DNA of 64,000 nt from Lachnobacterium bovis (GCF_900111325.1 NZ_FOGW01000005.1:124001-188000); one strand, 5' to 3'. Shown: positions 35,583 through 45,547, counted from the first letter of the stretch. Numbers and translations are program-made. The notes: a model not told the origin generated them from the letters alone.

Positions 35583-36728
35583 TTATTCTTGAGCATAATA
35601 TTCATAATAAGCGCTATATGTATCACTTACCCTTCCTGTTTTTATATCAACTGAAATAACATTTAAAACATTATTTCCTTCTGGAACAAGTATTGGATTT
35701 GTATATTTTTCTGAATTACGTGTCGGTACTTGTCCATCCCATGTATAATAAGCTTCACATCCATCTGGTACAGAAATTGTAATATATGTTGGTGCACCAT
35801 AGCTACCAGAACTAGGTGAAACAACAGGTTGATCCGGTTTTAATAAAACTAATTTACAACTTTTCCCCACAATTTGCGAATAAATGCCTTTTTTATTCTT
35901 TGAAACAGCCTTAATATAATATGTTCCAGGTGTTCTTATTACAATACCATCTTTATCATTGTAAACTATACCATCTTTTGTTGGATCTTTTCCATCTATT
36001 GTATAGTAAACAACATCGGTTTTGTTTGCAATGCTCAATTGTAAATTAATTTTATTATAAAAAACTTCTGTATCTGAATTAAAGCTTGGTTCAATTGCTA
36101 TATATTCACTGAATAAAGCTTTTATCTTCGAATTATTTACACTCTTGGATAATTCAACAATTTTATTAAGTTCTTCATTTTTTTCATATAATTTTATAAT
36201 ATGTTTATACGCAGATACATATTTATTGTTTAATTCAATTGATTTTTTATACATATCTTCCGCCGTTGCATATTCATTCTGTTTTTCATATATTTTACCT
36301 AATTCATATAGCGGATATGCTTTCGTTTTATTAATTTCTGCAGCTTTATTATAATATTTAATCGCTAAATCATAATTTTTCTCTTTTACTGCTTCCTTAC
36401 CCTTTGAAATTTGATAATCGTAAGAATTTAAATGATAATTAGTAATTGAGGTATAAACAACTACTGCTATAGCCAAAACTATAGCAGTAATCATACCTCC
36501 TAAAATAATAATTCGCCCTTTTTTATTACCAGGATAAATTGAAATTTCATCTGAACTAATGCGGTCATTCTCAACAAAAGAATCATTTATTTGTTCTTGC
36601 ATTATAAGATTTTTTAAATATTCTTCATCAAATTCATTATAGTCTGGAACGATTTGAACTTCTTTACCACACTTAGGACAATAAATAGTCCCATCTTGAA
36701 GATCATTTCCACATTTTTTGCATTTCAT
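35583..36728 (-). CDS. Zinc-ribbon, TPR and chitobiase-type (CHB_HEX_C) repeat membrane protein
   Basis: 381 residues from the ATG at 36728 (AGGAGA upstream); a longer start overlaps folD. Order of parts: zinc ribbon with two CxxC pairs (residues 3-6 and 17-20), one membrane helix (about 72-93), TPR units (about 100-190: KGKEAVKEKNYDLAIKYYNKA, ALYELGKIYEKQ-like helices), then two extracellular beta domains of the type seen at chitobiase C-termini (VYYTIDGKDPTKDG and AYYTWDGQVPTRNSEKY). It is a cytoplasm-to-surface protein probably sensing or scaffolding at the envelope. Function unknown. Confidence 0.8.
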   Translation of the reverse strand: MKCKKCGNDLQDGTIYCPKCGKEVQIVPDYNEFDEEYLKNLIMQEQINDSFVENDRISSDEISIYPGNKKGRIIILGGMITAIVLAIAVVVYTSITNYHLNSYDYQISKGKEAVKEKNYDLAIKYYNKAAEINKTKAYPLYELGKIYEKQNEYATAEDMYKKSIELNNKYVSAYKHIIKLYEKNEELNKIVELSKSVNNSKIKALFSEYIAIEPSFNSDTEVFYNKINLQLSIANKTDVVYYTIDGKDPTKDGIVYNDKDGIVIRTPGTYYIKAVSKNKKGIYSQIVGKSCKLVLLKPDQPVVSPSSGSYGAPTYITISVPDGCEAYYTWDGQVPTRNSEKYTNPILVPEGNNVLNVISVDIKTGRVSDTYSAYYEYYAQE

Positions 36729-36744
36729 AAATTTCACACATCTC

Positions 36745-37587
36745 CTAATAATTTTTTGAACCTTCAACACAATTATGCATAAGCATCGCAATTGTCATTG
36801 GACCAACACCACCTGGGACAGGAGTGATAGCACTTACCTTTGGTAAAACACTGTCAAAATCTACATCTCCACATAATTTGTTATTTTCTTGGCGATGAAT
36901 TCCCACATCAATAACAACTGCACCATCTTTAACATATTCGTGATTAATAAATTTAGGCTTTCCAATAGCAACAATTAAAATATCTGCTGTTTTAGTAATT
37001 TCTTTAAGATTTTTTGTGTGTGAATGACAAACCGTTACTGTGGCATTTTCTCTAAGCATAAGTAAAGCCATAGGCTTTCCAACAATATTGCTTCTTCCAA
37101 CTATAACACATTGCTTTCCATCTATTTCGATATTGCTTTTTTTTAGTAGTTGAATAATACCAAATGGTGTACATGAAACAAAGCCTTTTTGTCCAATTAC
37201 TAATGCACCTACATTTTCTGGATGAAAACCATCTACATCTTTCTGTGGTGAAATACGTTTAATAACAGTATCTTCATTAATGTGTTTTGGTAAAGGTAAT
37301 TGACATAAAATGCCCTTTACTTTTGAATCTGCATTTAATTTATCAATTATTTGCAATAGCTCTTCTTGTGTTGTTTCTTCAGGTAATTCATATGAAATTG
37401 ATTCAATTCCTATAAATTCACAAGCTCTTTTTTTGTTTCTTACATATACTTTTGATGCTGGATCTTCTCCAACTTGTATAACTGCAAGTACGCAATCAGT
37501 TCCTTTTTCCTTTAATTGTGCAACTTCTAATTTGAGTGCTTCTTTTATTTCAGTTGAAATTTTCTTTCCATCGATTAATTGAGCCAC
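36745..37587 (-). CDS. folD: Methylene-tetrahydrofolate dehydrogenase/cyclohydrolase FolD
   Basis: 280 residues from the GTG at 37587, with AGAGAGGA 7 nt upstream; an ATG at 37635 would overlap fhs and has no ribosome binding site. Interconverts 5,10-methylene-, methenyl- and 10-formyl-THF with NADP. Motifs: KVYVRNKKRACEFIGI (catalytic Lys), GILCQLPLPKHIN, KDVDGFHPENVG, the NADP loop GRSNIVGKPMALLML and PVPGGVGPMTIAML. It follows fhs by 16 bp, joining the two steps of C1-folate activation. Confidence 0.96.
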   Translation of the reverse strand: MAQLIDGKKISTEIKEALKLEVAQLKEKGTDCVLAVIQVGEDPASKVYVRNKKRACEFIGIESISYELPEETTQEELLQIIDKLNADSKVKGILCQLPLPKHINEDTVIKRISPQKDVDGFHPENVGALVIGQKGFVSCTPFGIIQLLKKSNIEIDGKQCVIVGRSNIVGKPMALLMLRENATVTVCHSHTKNLKEITKTADILIVAIGKPKFINHEYVKDGAVVIDVGIHRQENNKLCGDVDFDSVLPKVSAITPVPGGVGPMTIAMLMHNCVEGSKNY

Positions 37588-37603
37588 GATATCATCCTCT
37601 CTA

Positions 37604-39274
37604 TTAGAATAATCCAGTAATAACTCCATTATCATCTACATCTATATTATTAGCAGCTGGTTTTTTAGGTAATCCTGGCATAGTCATAACTGCACCATTT
37701 AAAACAACAACAAAGCCAGCACCAGCAGAAACATATACTTCTCGTACATTCATTGTAAATCCTGTAGGTCGTCCTAATTTTTTAGGGTCATCAGATAATG
37801 AATATTGAGTTTTTGCCATACATACAGGCATATTACCGAATCCTAATTCTGTAATTTTTTTAAGTTCTCTTTCGGCAGCTGCAGAATATGTTACATCTTT
37901 AGCACCGTAAATTTTTTGTGCAATAGTTTGTATTTTGTCTTTTAATGATAATTCATCATCATATAAAACTTCAAAGTTACTTTCTTTATTTTCTAAAGTA
38001 TTAAGTACTTTGTTAGCGAGATTAATTCCACCTTCGCCACCTTTTTCCCAAACTTCAGAAAGTGCGAAATCACAACCTCTTTCTTCGCAGAAATTCTTAA
38101 CAAATTCTGTTTCTTTTTCTGTATCAGTTACAAATGAATTTAATGTAACAACAACAGGAACTTTGAATTGTTGTAAATTTTCTATATGTTTTTCTAGGTT
38201 AACTATTCCTCGTTTAAGAGCATCAAGATCTTCATGAACTAAATCATCTTTAGCAACACCACCATTATATTTCAATGCGCGAATTGTTGCAACTAATACA
38301 ACTGCATCTGGTTTTAAACCAGACATACGACATTTAATATCAAAGAATTTTTCTGCACCTAGGTCTGCACCAAATCCAGCTTCTGTAATTACATAATCTG
38401 CTAATTTAAGTGCACATTTAGTTGCTCTAACAGAATTACAACCATGAGCAATATTAGCAAAAGGTCCACCATGAACAATTACTGGTGTATGCTCTAAAGT
38501 TTGAATTAAGTTTGGTTTAATTGCATCTTTTAATAATGCTGCCATTGAACCAGTTGCATTTAAATCTTCAGCAGTAACTGGTTTACCATCAAATGTATAT
38601 GCAACAATAATTTTACTTAATCTACGTTTTAAATCATGAATATCTTTAGCTAAGCAAAAAATAGCCATTATCTCTGAAGCAACACTGATAACAAAATGAT
38701 CTTCTCTAACCATACCATCTGCTTTTCTACCTAATCCAACAACAACGTTTCTTAAAGATCTATCATTCATATCTAAGCATCTTTTCCATACAATTTGTCG
38801 TGGATCAATACCAAGTTCATTACCTTGTTGTATATGATTATCTAACAAGGCAGCCAAAAGATTATTTGCAGATGTTATTGCATGAAAATCTCCTGTAAAA
38901 TGCAAATTCAAATCTTCCATTGGAACTACTTGAGCATATCCGCCACCTGCAGCTCCACCTTTTATTCCAAAACATGGACCTAAAGAAGGTTCTCGTAAAG
39001 CTATAACTGCTTTTTTTCCTAATTTTCCAAATGCCTGACCAAGTCCAACACTTGTAGTTGTTTTTCCTTCTCCCGCAGGAGTAGGATTAATGGCTGTAAC
39101 AAGAATTAATTTTCCGTCTTTATTATTTTCAATTTTAGACATCAATTCATCTGAAAGTTTAGCTTTATATTTACCATATAATTCTAAATCGTCTTCAGAA
39201 ATATTTAATTGTTGTGCAACCTCCTTAATAGGTAACATTTCAGTTTGTTGTGCAATTTCAATGTCGCTTCTCAT
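37604..39274 (-). CDS. fhs: Formate-tetrahydrofolate ligase
   Basis: 556 residues, the full family length. ATP-dependent activation of formate to 10-formyl-THF, the entry to C1 metabolism in anaerobes. P-loop PTPAGEGKTTTSVGLGQA, then ALREPSLGPCFGIKGGAAGGGYAQVVPMEDLNLHFTGDFHAI, RVWKR-type ADP contact region (QIVWKRCLDMNDR), and the C-terminal GFTMNVREVYVSAGAGFVVVL. GGAGG lies 10 nt before the ATG. An inverted repeat sits just upstream (39313-39337). Paired with folD. Confidence 0.97.
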   Translation of the reverse strand: MRSDIEIAQQTEMLPIKEVAQQLNISEDDLELYGKYKAKLSDELMSKIENNKDGKLILVTAINPTPAGEGKTTTSVGLGQAFGKLGKKAVIALREPSLGPCFGIKGGAAGGGYAQVVPMEDLNLHFTGDFHAITSANNLLAALLDNHIQQGNELGIDPRQIVWKRCLDMNDRSLRNVVVGLGRKADGMVREDHFVISVASEIMAIFCLAKDIHDLKRRLSKIIVAYTFDGKPVTAEDLNATGSMAALLKDAIKPNLIQTLEHTPVIVHGGPFANIAHGCNSVRATKCALKLADYVITEAGFGADLGAEKFFDIKCRMSGLKPDAVVLVATIRALKYNGGVAKDDLVHEDLDALKRGIVNLEKHIENLQQFKVPVVVTLNSFVTDTEKETEFVKNFCEERGCDFALSEVWEKGGEGGINLANKVLNTLENKESNFEVLYDDELSLKDKIQTIAQKIYGAKDVTYSAAAERELKKITELGFGNMPVCMAKTQYSLSDDPKKLGRPTGFTMNVREVYVSAGAGFVVVLNGAVMTMPGLPKKPAANNIDVDDNGVITGLF

Positions 39275-39312
39275 TGTGCCAATTCCTCCATATATCTATA
39301 AACTATATATTC

Positions 39313-39337
39313 ATAACTATTCAAAAGGAATAGTTAT
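39313..39337. repeat. 10-bp inverted repeat upstream of fhs
   Basis: ATAACTATTC, 5-nt loop, GAATAGTTAT, between the ftsK stop and the fhs start. No T run follows on the minus strand, so it is not a clear terminator; it may be an operator or leader hairpin. Confidence 0.55.
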
Positions 39338-39340
39338 ATA

Positions 39341-41899
39341 CTAATGATTCTTTAAAGAAAGATATTCTTCTTTTGAAATAATAATCTTTCTTGGCTTAGT
39401 TCCTTCTTCAGGACCTACAATTCCTGCCTCCTCTAATTGATCCATAATTCTTGCTGCTCGATTGAATCCAATTTTAAGATATCTTTGTAACATTCCAATG
39501 GATGCTTTTTCCTTATCCATAACAATATCTGCAGCGTCCATAAAATATGAATCTCTATCATCTGAATTACCATTTGAACTAGATGAATTTGACCCATCAT
39601 GTGATTGAACTTTATCTTGAATGTCTTGACTATATTCCGCAGTACCATTTTCATCTGTAAGAAACTCTACTACATTTTGAACTTCTTCATCAGAGACAAA
39701 AGCCCCCTGAACACGAAGTGGTTTTGGAATGCCTTGCGGATAAAACAACATATCACCTTTTCCTAACAATTTTTCAGCACCATTCATATCAAGTATAGTT
39801 CTTGAATCTACACCTGATGTAACTGAAAAAGCTATTCTACTTGGCATATTAGCTTTAATCAAACCTGTTATAACGTTAACTGATGGCCTTTGTGTAGCAA
39901 TTACTAAATGTATTCCTGCAGCACGCGCAAGTTGTGCCAATCTACAAATTGCTTCTTCTACATCATTAGATGCAACCATCATTAAATCAGCAAGCTCATC
40001 AACAATAATAACGATTTGTGGCATTTTTTCATATATACAATCCTGAGATTTTTTCTTTTGTTTTTCGACAAAACGATTATAACCTCTAATTTCTCTAACT
40101 CCAGTCTCTGCAAATTTATTGTAACGTTCTGTCATTTCTGCAACAGCCCAATTCAGTGCGCCAGATGCCTTTTTAGGATCTGTAACAACTGGAATTAATA
40201 AATGTGGCAAACCATTATAAACACTAAGTTCTACAACCTTAGGATCAATCATAATTAATTTAACATCATCTGGTTTGGCTTTATATAAAATACTCATAAT
40301 AATGGTATTAATACAAACTGACTTACCTGAACCAGTCGCGCCTGCTATCAAAACATGTGGCATTTTTGAAATATCTGCAACTTTAGTTTTTCCGGCAATA
40401 TCTTTACCAACTGCAAAACTAAGCATAGACTCTGCTTCAGAAAACTCTTTTGATTCAATTAGTTCCCTAAATGAAACCATTTGATTTTCTTTATTAGGTA
40501 CTTCTATACCTACAGCTGCTTTGCCAGGAATAGGAGCTTCTATTCTAATGTCAGATGCAGCCAAATTTAATTTTATATCATCTGCAAGATTAACAATTTT
40601 GCTAACTTTTACACCCATTTCTGGTTGTACTTCATATCTTGTTACACTTGGTCCACAACTAATATTCGTAACTGTAACGTCAACTCCAAAATTTTTTAAT
40701 GTCAATTGTAACAATGCTGCAGTCTCTCTAAGAGAAGATTCATTGTTAGAATTCTTTTTAGTTTTGTTTTTTTTAAGCAAATCAATAGGTGGAAATCTAT
40801 ATTCTTTTTTAGAATTTTCAGATACATCTATTTTATCAAGTCCTGTATCTTTTCCACTTAAGACACTAGACATATTATTGAAAATTTGTTCATTGTTATT
40901 ATTAGATAAATCAGCTTTTGATGATGAAAAAATATTCTTTTTTTCATTATCATAAGAATTAGTATCTGGTTCATTATTTTTTGATGAAACACTAGCAAAA
41001 TCACCTTGTATAACAAGATTATCATCTAAGATTAAATCAGCTTTTTGAGGATCAGCTGGAAAAACAGCCTCTACTTCTGACTGAACCTTACTTATAACTT
41101 CAGGTAAATTACCCATTTTTACCTCTTCTAATTCATCACTTGAAGCGTTTTTAAGATTGAAGGTTTCATCTAAATCGTTATTTTCTTTAGAAAAAGGTTT
41201 AAGCAACGTATTCATACTTACACCTTTAACTTTGTTATCACTTCTAAGTTTTGAAAGCTCCTTTTGCTCTTGTCTAAACTCTTGGTATTTTATACTAGTA
41301 TTTTTTGCCGATTCATAAACTTTCTTTCCGCTTTTTTTAAATTTTTTCATTACAGACTTACCCGTAATAAAAATAAGTGAAATAATAATCATTATAAAAT
41401 CAATTATATATGCACCTATTAAGCCAAAAGCCGGACATAAAACACATTCTAATATTCCACCAATTAATCCACCACCTAATCTATAAATTGTTCCATATTT
41501 ATAGGCTTCATATGGTGATTTTAACGAATCTCCATTAAAAAGCAGAGTCATAAACAAACACACCATAATAATAAATATTATAGAGCCGATTAATTTGATT
41601 TTCGCAGTTGTATTTCCTCTATTAGATACAACAAAAAAACTACCAATTAATAATAATATTGGGAAAATATATGCAATAAGGCCAAACATGCCAAAGAAAA
41701 AATCACTAATTATTTCTCCAACTATACCGCCAATATGAAAATTACTTATGAATAATAACGCCGAAACTGCGATTATCCCCCAAAGATATACTTCTTTATA
41801 AAAAAGATCATTCTTTTCTATTCGTTTTTGAAGTTCTGCCTTTGAAGGTCGACCACGTTTTCTTTTATTGTTAGAAGATGTTGCCTTCTTTGTTGCCAT
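39341..41899 (-). CDS. ftsK: DNA translocase FtsK/SpoIIIE
   Basis: 852 residues from the ATG at 41899 (GGAGG 6 nt upstream; an ATG at 41923 lacks one). Basic N-terminus, four membrane helices (about 40-180), a variable linker, then the RecA-type motor with Walker A GATGSGKSVCINT, Walker B PQIVIIVDELADLMM and LARAAGIHLVIATQRPSVNVITGLIKANMPSRIAFSV. The C-terminal gamma winged helix (YLKIGFNRAARIMDQLEEAGIVGPEEGTKPR) reads polar DNA motifs. It pumps chromosome DNA through the closing septum. Confidence 0.96.
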   Translation of the reverse strand: MATKKATSSNNKRKRGRPSKAELQKRIEKNDLFYKEVYLWGIIAVSALLFISNFHIGGIVGEIISDFFFGMFGLIAYIFPILLLIGSFFVVSNRGNTTAKIKLIGSIIFIIMVCLFMTLLFNGDSLKSPYEAYKYGTIYRLGGGLIGGILECVLCPAFGLIGAYIIDFIMIIISLIFITGKSVMKKFKKSGKKVYESAKNTSIKYQEFRQEQKELSKLRSDNKVKGVSMNTLLKPFSKENNDLDETFNLKNASSDELEEVKMGNLPEVISKVQSEVEAVFPADPQKADLILDDNLVIQGDFASVSSKNNEPDTNSYDNEKKNIFSSSKADLSNNNNEQIFNNMSSVLSGKDTGLDKIDVSENSKKEYRFPPIDLLKKNKTKKNSNNESSLRETAALLQLTLKNFGVDVTVTNISCGPSVTRYEVQPEMGVKVSKIVNLADDIKLNLAASDIRIEAPIPGKAAVGIEVPNKENQMVSFRELIESKEFSEAESMLSFAVGKDIAGKTKVADISKMPHVLIAGATGSGKSVCINTIIMSILYKAKPDDVKLIMIDPKVVELSVYNGLPHLLIPVVTDPKKASGALNWAVAEMTERYNKFAETGVREIRGYNRFVEKQKKKSQDCIYEKMPQIVIIVDELADLMMVASNDVEEAICRLAQLARAAGIHLVIATQRPSVNVITGLIKANMPSRIAFSVTSGVDSRTILDMNGAEKLLGKGDMLFYPQGIPKPLRVQGAFVSDEEVQNVVEFLTDENGTAEYSQDIQDKVQSHDGSNSSSSNGNSDDRDSYFMDAADIVMDKEKASIGMLQRYLKIGFNRAARIMDQLEEAGIVGPEEGTKPRKIIISKEEYLSLKNH

Positions 41900-41974
41900 G
41901 ACTAACCTCCTACTAGGAATCAACTTCCTTTTTTACACTCACTAAATATAACATATTTAACTGATTTTGTCATT

Positions 41975-42006
41975 AAAAAAGATGAAAGCGCAAAACTTTC
42001 ATCTTT
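41975..42006 (-). terminator. Intrinsic terminator after the beta-glucosidase gene
   Basis: Perfect 11-bp stem (41978-41988 and 41996-42006), 7-nt loop, followed on the minus strand by a six-T run (41975-41980, partly in the stem). It lies 28 bp past the stop codon of the GH1 gene. Confidence 0.9.
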
Positions 42007-42034
42007 CTTATAAGTATAAATTATAAATAAAAAA

Positions 42035-43684
42035 TTATATAATTTTTATATCGCATTCACCAAGCAAACATATATCAGTCAATCCCTTAGGAACTGATAC
42101 TTTTGCGCCTTTGTACAAAACGCTACTATTTAATATTGCATTTCCTTCATATACAATAAAAGTTAATCCTTCTTTTATACAATCTATATTATCATTAATA
42201 TAGATTGTGTTAAATTTTATTGTCTCATTTTCTGATAGACTCATATAATCATTTGTTTCACTTACATCTTCTACAATAATTTCGTTTGATTTATCATTTA
42301 TACTCAAACATTTACCATTCGATTCTATAACATTTTTATACCAAAAAGCAGAATCTTTGATAATTCTTTTTTGATTCCTATAATCAACATAAACAATACC
42401 AAATCGTTCATCAAAACCATTTGCCCATTCAAAATTATCTAAAATTGACCATAAGAAATAGCCTCTAACATCAGCACCATCATCTGATGCTTGCTGCATC
42501 GCACTTATATATGAATCTAAAAAAGTGATTCTATTTGGATCATGTACTTTTCCGTCAGCAGAAATACTATCATGACAAGCCATTCCATTTTCTGTAATAT
42601 ATAGTGGTAATTTGTATTTTTCTGACAAAAATTTAATACCATAATAAAATGCACGCGGCGTAATAGGCCATTGAATACTTGTTTTTGGAAAACCTGGGTA
42701 TCTTTCTACTCTCTCGTAATATGAATTATTTTTGCTATTTGTTAAAGCCTTAATTTCATATCCGTTATATATGTTTTGACCAATAAAATCAAGTGGCTGA
42801 TTAACTAATTCTAAGTCTTTTTTCATTTGCTCAGGACTGATTTTAGGAAGATAATTTTTAAATTTTTCTAATCCCTCTTTAGGATATTCCCCTAATACAA
42901 CTGGGTCTAAAAACCACGATACATTCCATCCCCAATTATCAATATCATTTTCGAAGCCAAAATAAACTTTTCGTGCAGCTTCTATATCCTTAGGATCATC
43001 TGTTGAAGGATAAGCAACTCCACAAGTAGGTGCATATCCAATTTTAATTTCTTTTTTTGAATATTTTCTAAGATTTTTTACAGCTAATCCATGGCTTTTT
43101 AACAAATTATGTGCCATTTGAAGCGTTTCTCTTATAGGCATTTTAACACCAGGCGCATGAATTCCAAGGGAGTGCCCCAAATTTATTACACATTGTGGTT
43201 CATTAATTGTGAAAAAATTAGTACATAAATCGCTGAAATTTTCTGCTACAACTTTTGCATATTCTCCAAACCATTCAACACAATCTGGATTAAGCCAACC
43301 GCCTTTATCGAATAAAGCTTGAGGATATTCCCAATGAAATAAAGTTATATATGGAGTTATATTATATTTGTTTAATAATTCCAATACCTCTCTATAATAG
43401 TTAATGCCTTCCTGATTTATTTTTCCAGTTCCATCTGGTATAATTCTTGCCCAATTCAATGAAAATCTGTATGCTTTAATTCCCAAATTAGCCATCATAG
43501 GAATATCTCTTTTATATTTATGCAATTCATCACATGCTACATCTGCATTATGTCCACCAAAAATAGTTCCTTCTTTTTTTATAAAAGTATCCCAAACACA
43601 TTCTCCTTGTGGAATTTTTTCATCTTTTCCTTCTATTTGGTATGAACTTGTCGCAACACCCCATACAAAATCATTTCTTAACAA
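42035..43684 (-). CDS. GH1 beta-glucosidase with C-terminal cupin-like extension
   Basis: 549 residues; ordinary GH1 enzymes have ~450. The (beta/alpha)8 domain fills residues 1-450: DFVWGVATSSYQIEG, acid/base Glu162 in FFTINEPQ, nucleophile Glu365 in YITENGMA, and WSILDNFEWANGF. The extra ~100 residues (about 455-549) hold short beta strands and a late run, SSVLYKGAKVSVPKGL then CDIKII, that resembles the C-terminal barrel of type I phosphomannose isomerases. No signal peptide, so it hydrolyses imported beta-glucosides or phospho-glucosides in the cytoplasm. The start is TTG at 43684 with GGAGG 7 nt upstream. Confidence 0.88.
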   Translation of the reverse strand: MLRNDFVWGVATSSYQIEGKDEKIPQGECVWDTFIKKEGTIFGGHNADVACDELHKYKRDIPMMANLGIKAYRFSLNWARIIPDGTGKINQEGINYYREVLELLNKYNITPYITLFHWEYPQALFDKGGWLNPDCVEWFGEYAKVVAENFSDLCTNFFTINEPQCVINLGHSLGIHAPGVKMPIRETLQMAHNLLKSHGLAVKNLRKYSKKEIKIGYAPTCGVAYPSTDDPKDIEAARKVYFGFENDIDNWGWNVSWFLDPVVLGEYPKEGLEKFKNYLPKISPEQMKKDLELVNQPLDFIGQNIYNGYEIKALTNSKNNSYYERVERYPGFPKTSIQWPITPRAFYYGIKFLSEKYKLPLYITENGMACHDSISADGKVHDPNRITFLDSYISAMQQASDDGADVRGYFLWSILDNFEWANGFDERFGIVYVDYRNQKRIIKDSAFWYKNVIESNGKCLSINDKSNEIIVEDVSETNDYMSLSENETIKFNTIYINDNIDCIKEGLTFIVYEGNAILNSSVLYKGAKVSVPKGLTDICLLGECDIKII

Positions 43685-43725
43685 CGTATTTCCTCCTTAA
43701 ACCCAAAGCATTATAAATAAATATT

Positions 43726-43767
43726 AAAGCTACATTCAATTTTCAATAAATAACTGAATATAGCTTT
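43726..43767 (-). repeat. Hairpin in the leader of the beta-glucosidase gene
   Basis: 13-nt arms (43726-43738 and 43755-43767) with one mismatch and a 16-nt loop. It lies between a TATAAT at 43781-43786 (minus strand) and the GH1 start, so it would be in the 5' leader. It might also end the upstream AGCS transcript, though the T tail is weak. It does not match the RAT consensus of BglG/LicT antiterminators. Confidence 0.5.
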
Positions 43768-43818
43768 ATCTTTACATATTATTATATACACTTTTCCATC
43801 AAATAAAAAGCCTTATTA

Positions 43819-45255
43819 TTAAGTTTCACTATTTACTTCTACCATTTTTGCAAATGCTTTCTTAGTTTCAGTTACTACGACTTTGCTTAAAGCAAAAATA
43901 GCAATCATATTTGGAATAGCCATTAATCCATTAAATATATCAGCGACAGTCCACACAGCACTTACCGTCATATATGGTCCTATAAATACTGCTAAAATAT
44001 ATAACCATCTAAAAATCTGAATTGTTTTTTTTGTATTAATATTTTTTTCTTTTACAAGATATTCTAAACATCTTTCACTATAATAATTCCATCCTAAAAT
44101 TGTTGTAAACGCAAAGAATACTAAGCAAATCATTAAAATAAGACTTGAAATATTATTTCCAAATGGTAAGCCTTTTTGAAACGCATAAGTTGTCACTTGA
44201 ACTCCTTCTAATTTTGGAACTTTATATGCCCCTGTAATTACAATGGATAGACCAGTCATAGTACAAATTATAATAGTATCAATAAAAGTTCCAGTCATAC
44301 TAACTAAGCCTTGACGTACGGGCTCTTTTGTTTGAGCAGCCGCAGCAGCTATAGGTGCGCTACCAAGACCAGCTTCATTAGAAAAAATACCTCTTGCAAC
44401 TCCTTTTTGAATACAAACAAAAATAGTTCCGACTGCGCCACCTGTAACAGCTTTAGGATTAAATGCGCCTTTGCAAATAGTTAAAATTGCTTGTGGAACC
44501 TGTGTTATATTTGAAACGATTAAAACAAACACAAATACTACATAGATTATAGCCATAAAAGGAACTATTATTTGACTAACTTGAGAAATTCTTTTAATTC
44601 CCCCTATCAAGACAAGAGCTACTGCAATTGATAAAATTAACGATGAAATAATAATTGCTATAGAATAATTTCCAATTATAGGAAGACTCAATGTATGTTT
44701 ATCTAGTGGATCAAATACATTTTTTACAGCTGATGAAATACCGTTTACCTGGCTAAATGTACCAATTCCAAACAAACCTACACATACTCCAAAAAATGCG
44801 AAGATTTTTGCTAACCATCTAAATTTTATTCCCATTCCTCTTTCAATATAATAAAATGGACCACCAAGTACATGACCTTTATCATCAACAACTCGATATT
44901 TAATTGCAAGTAATCCTTCAGCATACTTAGTAGCCATTCCAAAGAAAGCTGCAACTAACATCCAAAATAAAGCACCTGGTCCTCCTGTACCTACAGCTGT
45001 AGCAACACCTACAATATTTCCTGTACCAATAGTAGCAGAAAGTGCGGTACATAAAGCACCAAAAGAGGTAATTTCGCCATTTCCCCCCTCTTCATTTTTT
45101 ATCATCCATTTTAAGGCTAATGGTAATTTTCTAATTTGTAACAAATAAAGTCTAAAAGTTAAAAAAATTCCTCCCGCAAGTATTAGAACCATTAATGGGG
45201 GTCCCCAAACAAAATTGTCAATTTCTTCCAAAACGCGATTTATTGTATTTAGCAT
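43819..45255 (-). CDS. Sodium:alanine/glycine symporter (AGCS family)
   Basis: 478 residues, about eleven helices. Family signature: GALCTALSATIGTGNIVGVATAVGTGGPGALFWMLVAAFFGMATKYAEGLLA, GGPFYYIERGMG, and IFSNEAGLGSAPIAAAAAQTKEPVRQGLVSM. Na+- (or H+-) coupled uptake of alanine, glycine or related small amino acids. GGAGT precedes the ATG. A promoter with TTGACT and TATGCT at 17-bp spacing lies about 90 bp upstream, giving a ~90-nt leader in which no known riboswitch was recognised. Confidence 0.93.
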   Translation of the reverse strand: MLNTINRVLEEIDNFVWGPPLMVLILAGGIFLTFRLYLLQIRKLPLALKWMIKNEEGGNGEITSFGALCTALSATIGTGNIVGVATAVGTGGPGALFWMLVAAFFGMATKYAEGLLAIKYRVVDDKGHVLGGPFYYIERGMGIKFRWLAKIFAFFGVCVGLFGIGTFSQVNGISSAVKNVFDPLDKHTLSLPIIGNYSIAIIISSLILSIAVALVLIGGIKRISQVSQIIVPFMAIIYVVFVFVLIVSNITQVPQAILTICKGAFNPKAVTGGAVGTIFVCIQKGVARGIFSNEAGLGSAPIAAAAAQTKEPVRQGLVSMTGTFIDTIIICTMTGLSIVITGAYKVPKLEGVQVTTYAFQKGLPFGNNISSLILMICLVFFAFTTILGWNYYSERCLEYLVKEKNINTKKTIQIFRWLYILAVFIGPYMTVSAVWTVADIFNGLMAIPNMIAIFALSKVVVTETKKAFAKMVEVNSET

Positions 45256-45347
45256 TTTATATTATAACTCCTTTTCTATCTATAGTTTTTTATTCTATTA
45301 CGTGTCCGTCTCAGACATACAACTTTATTTCTAGCACGTACATATTA

Positions 45348-45376
45348 AGCATAATCGCAGTTAACTAATAAGTCAA
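45348..45376 (-). promoter_or_regulatory. Promoter of the AGCS symporter gene
   Basis: Minus strand: -35 TTGACT (45371-45376), 17-bp spacer, -10 TATGCT (45348-45353). It leaves a leader of about 85 nt before the start codon. Confidence 0.65.
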
Positions 45377-45430
45377 TAGGATTTAAATAAGTTATTTATT
45401 AATTTTACTTATAAATATATTTAATAAAAC

Positions 45431-45482
45431 AAAAAAGGCAATAAACTTTAACTAATACGTACTAGTTAAAATCTATTGCCTT
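45431..45482 (-). terminator. Intrinsic terminator after glgA
   Basis: Arms 45435-45443 and 45474-45482 (AAGGCAATA/TATTGCCTT) with an inner TTAACTA/TAGTTAA stem, followed on the minus strand by six T (45431-45436). Confidence 0.9.
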
Positions 45483-45547
45483 ATAATAAATAAATTTAAC
45501 GTCAAATTTATTTTTATAGTAACATTTTGTATTATATTTTAGAAATT

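Noticed and set aside
37588..37635. FolD start at 37635
   Set aside because: Overlaps fhs, has no ribosome binding site, and adds residues absent from the family; GTG at 37587 fits.
39313..39337. fhs upstream inverted repeat as a terminator
   Set aside because: No T run follows on the transcribed strand; listed only as an inverted repeat.
45256..45347. Riboswitch in the AGCS symporter leader
   Set aside because: The leader was compared with glycine-type aptamers by eye and no core motif was found.
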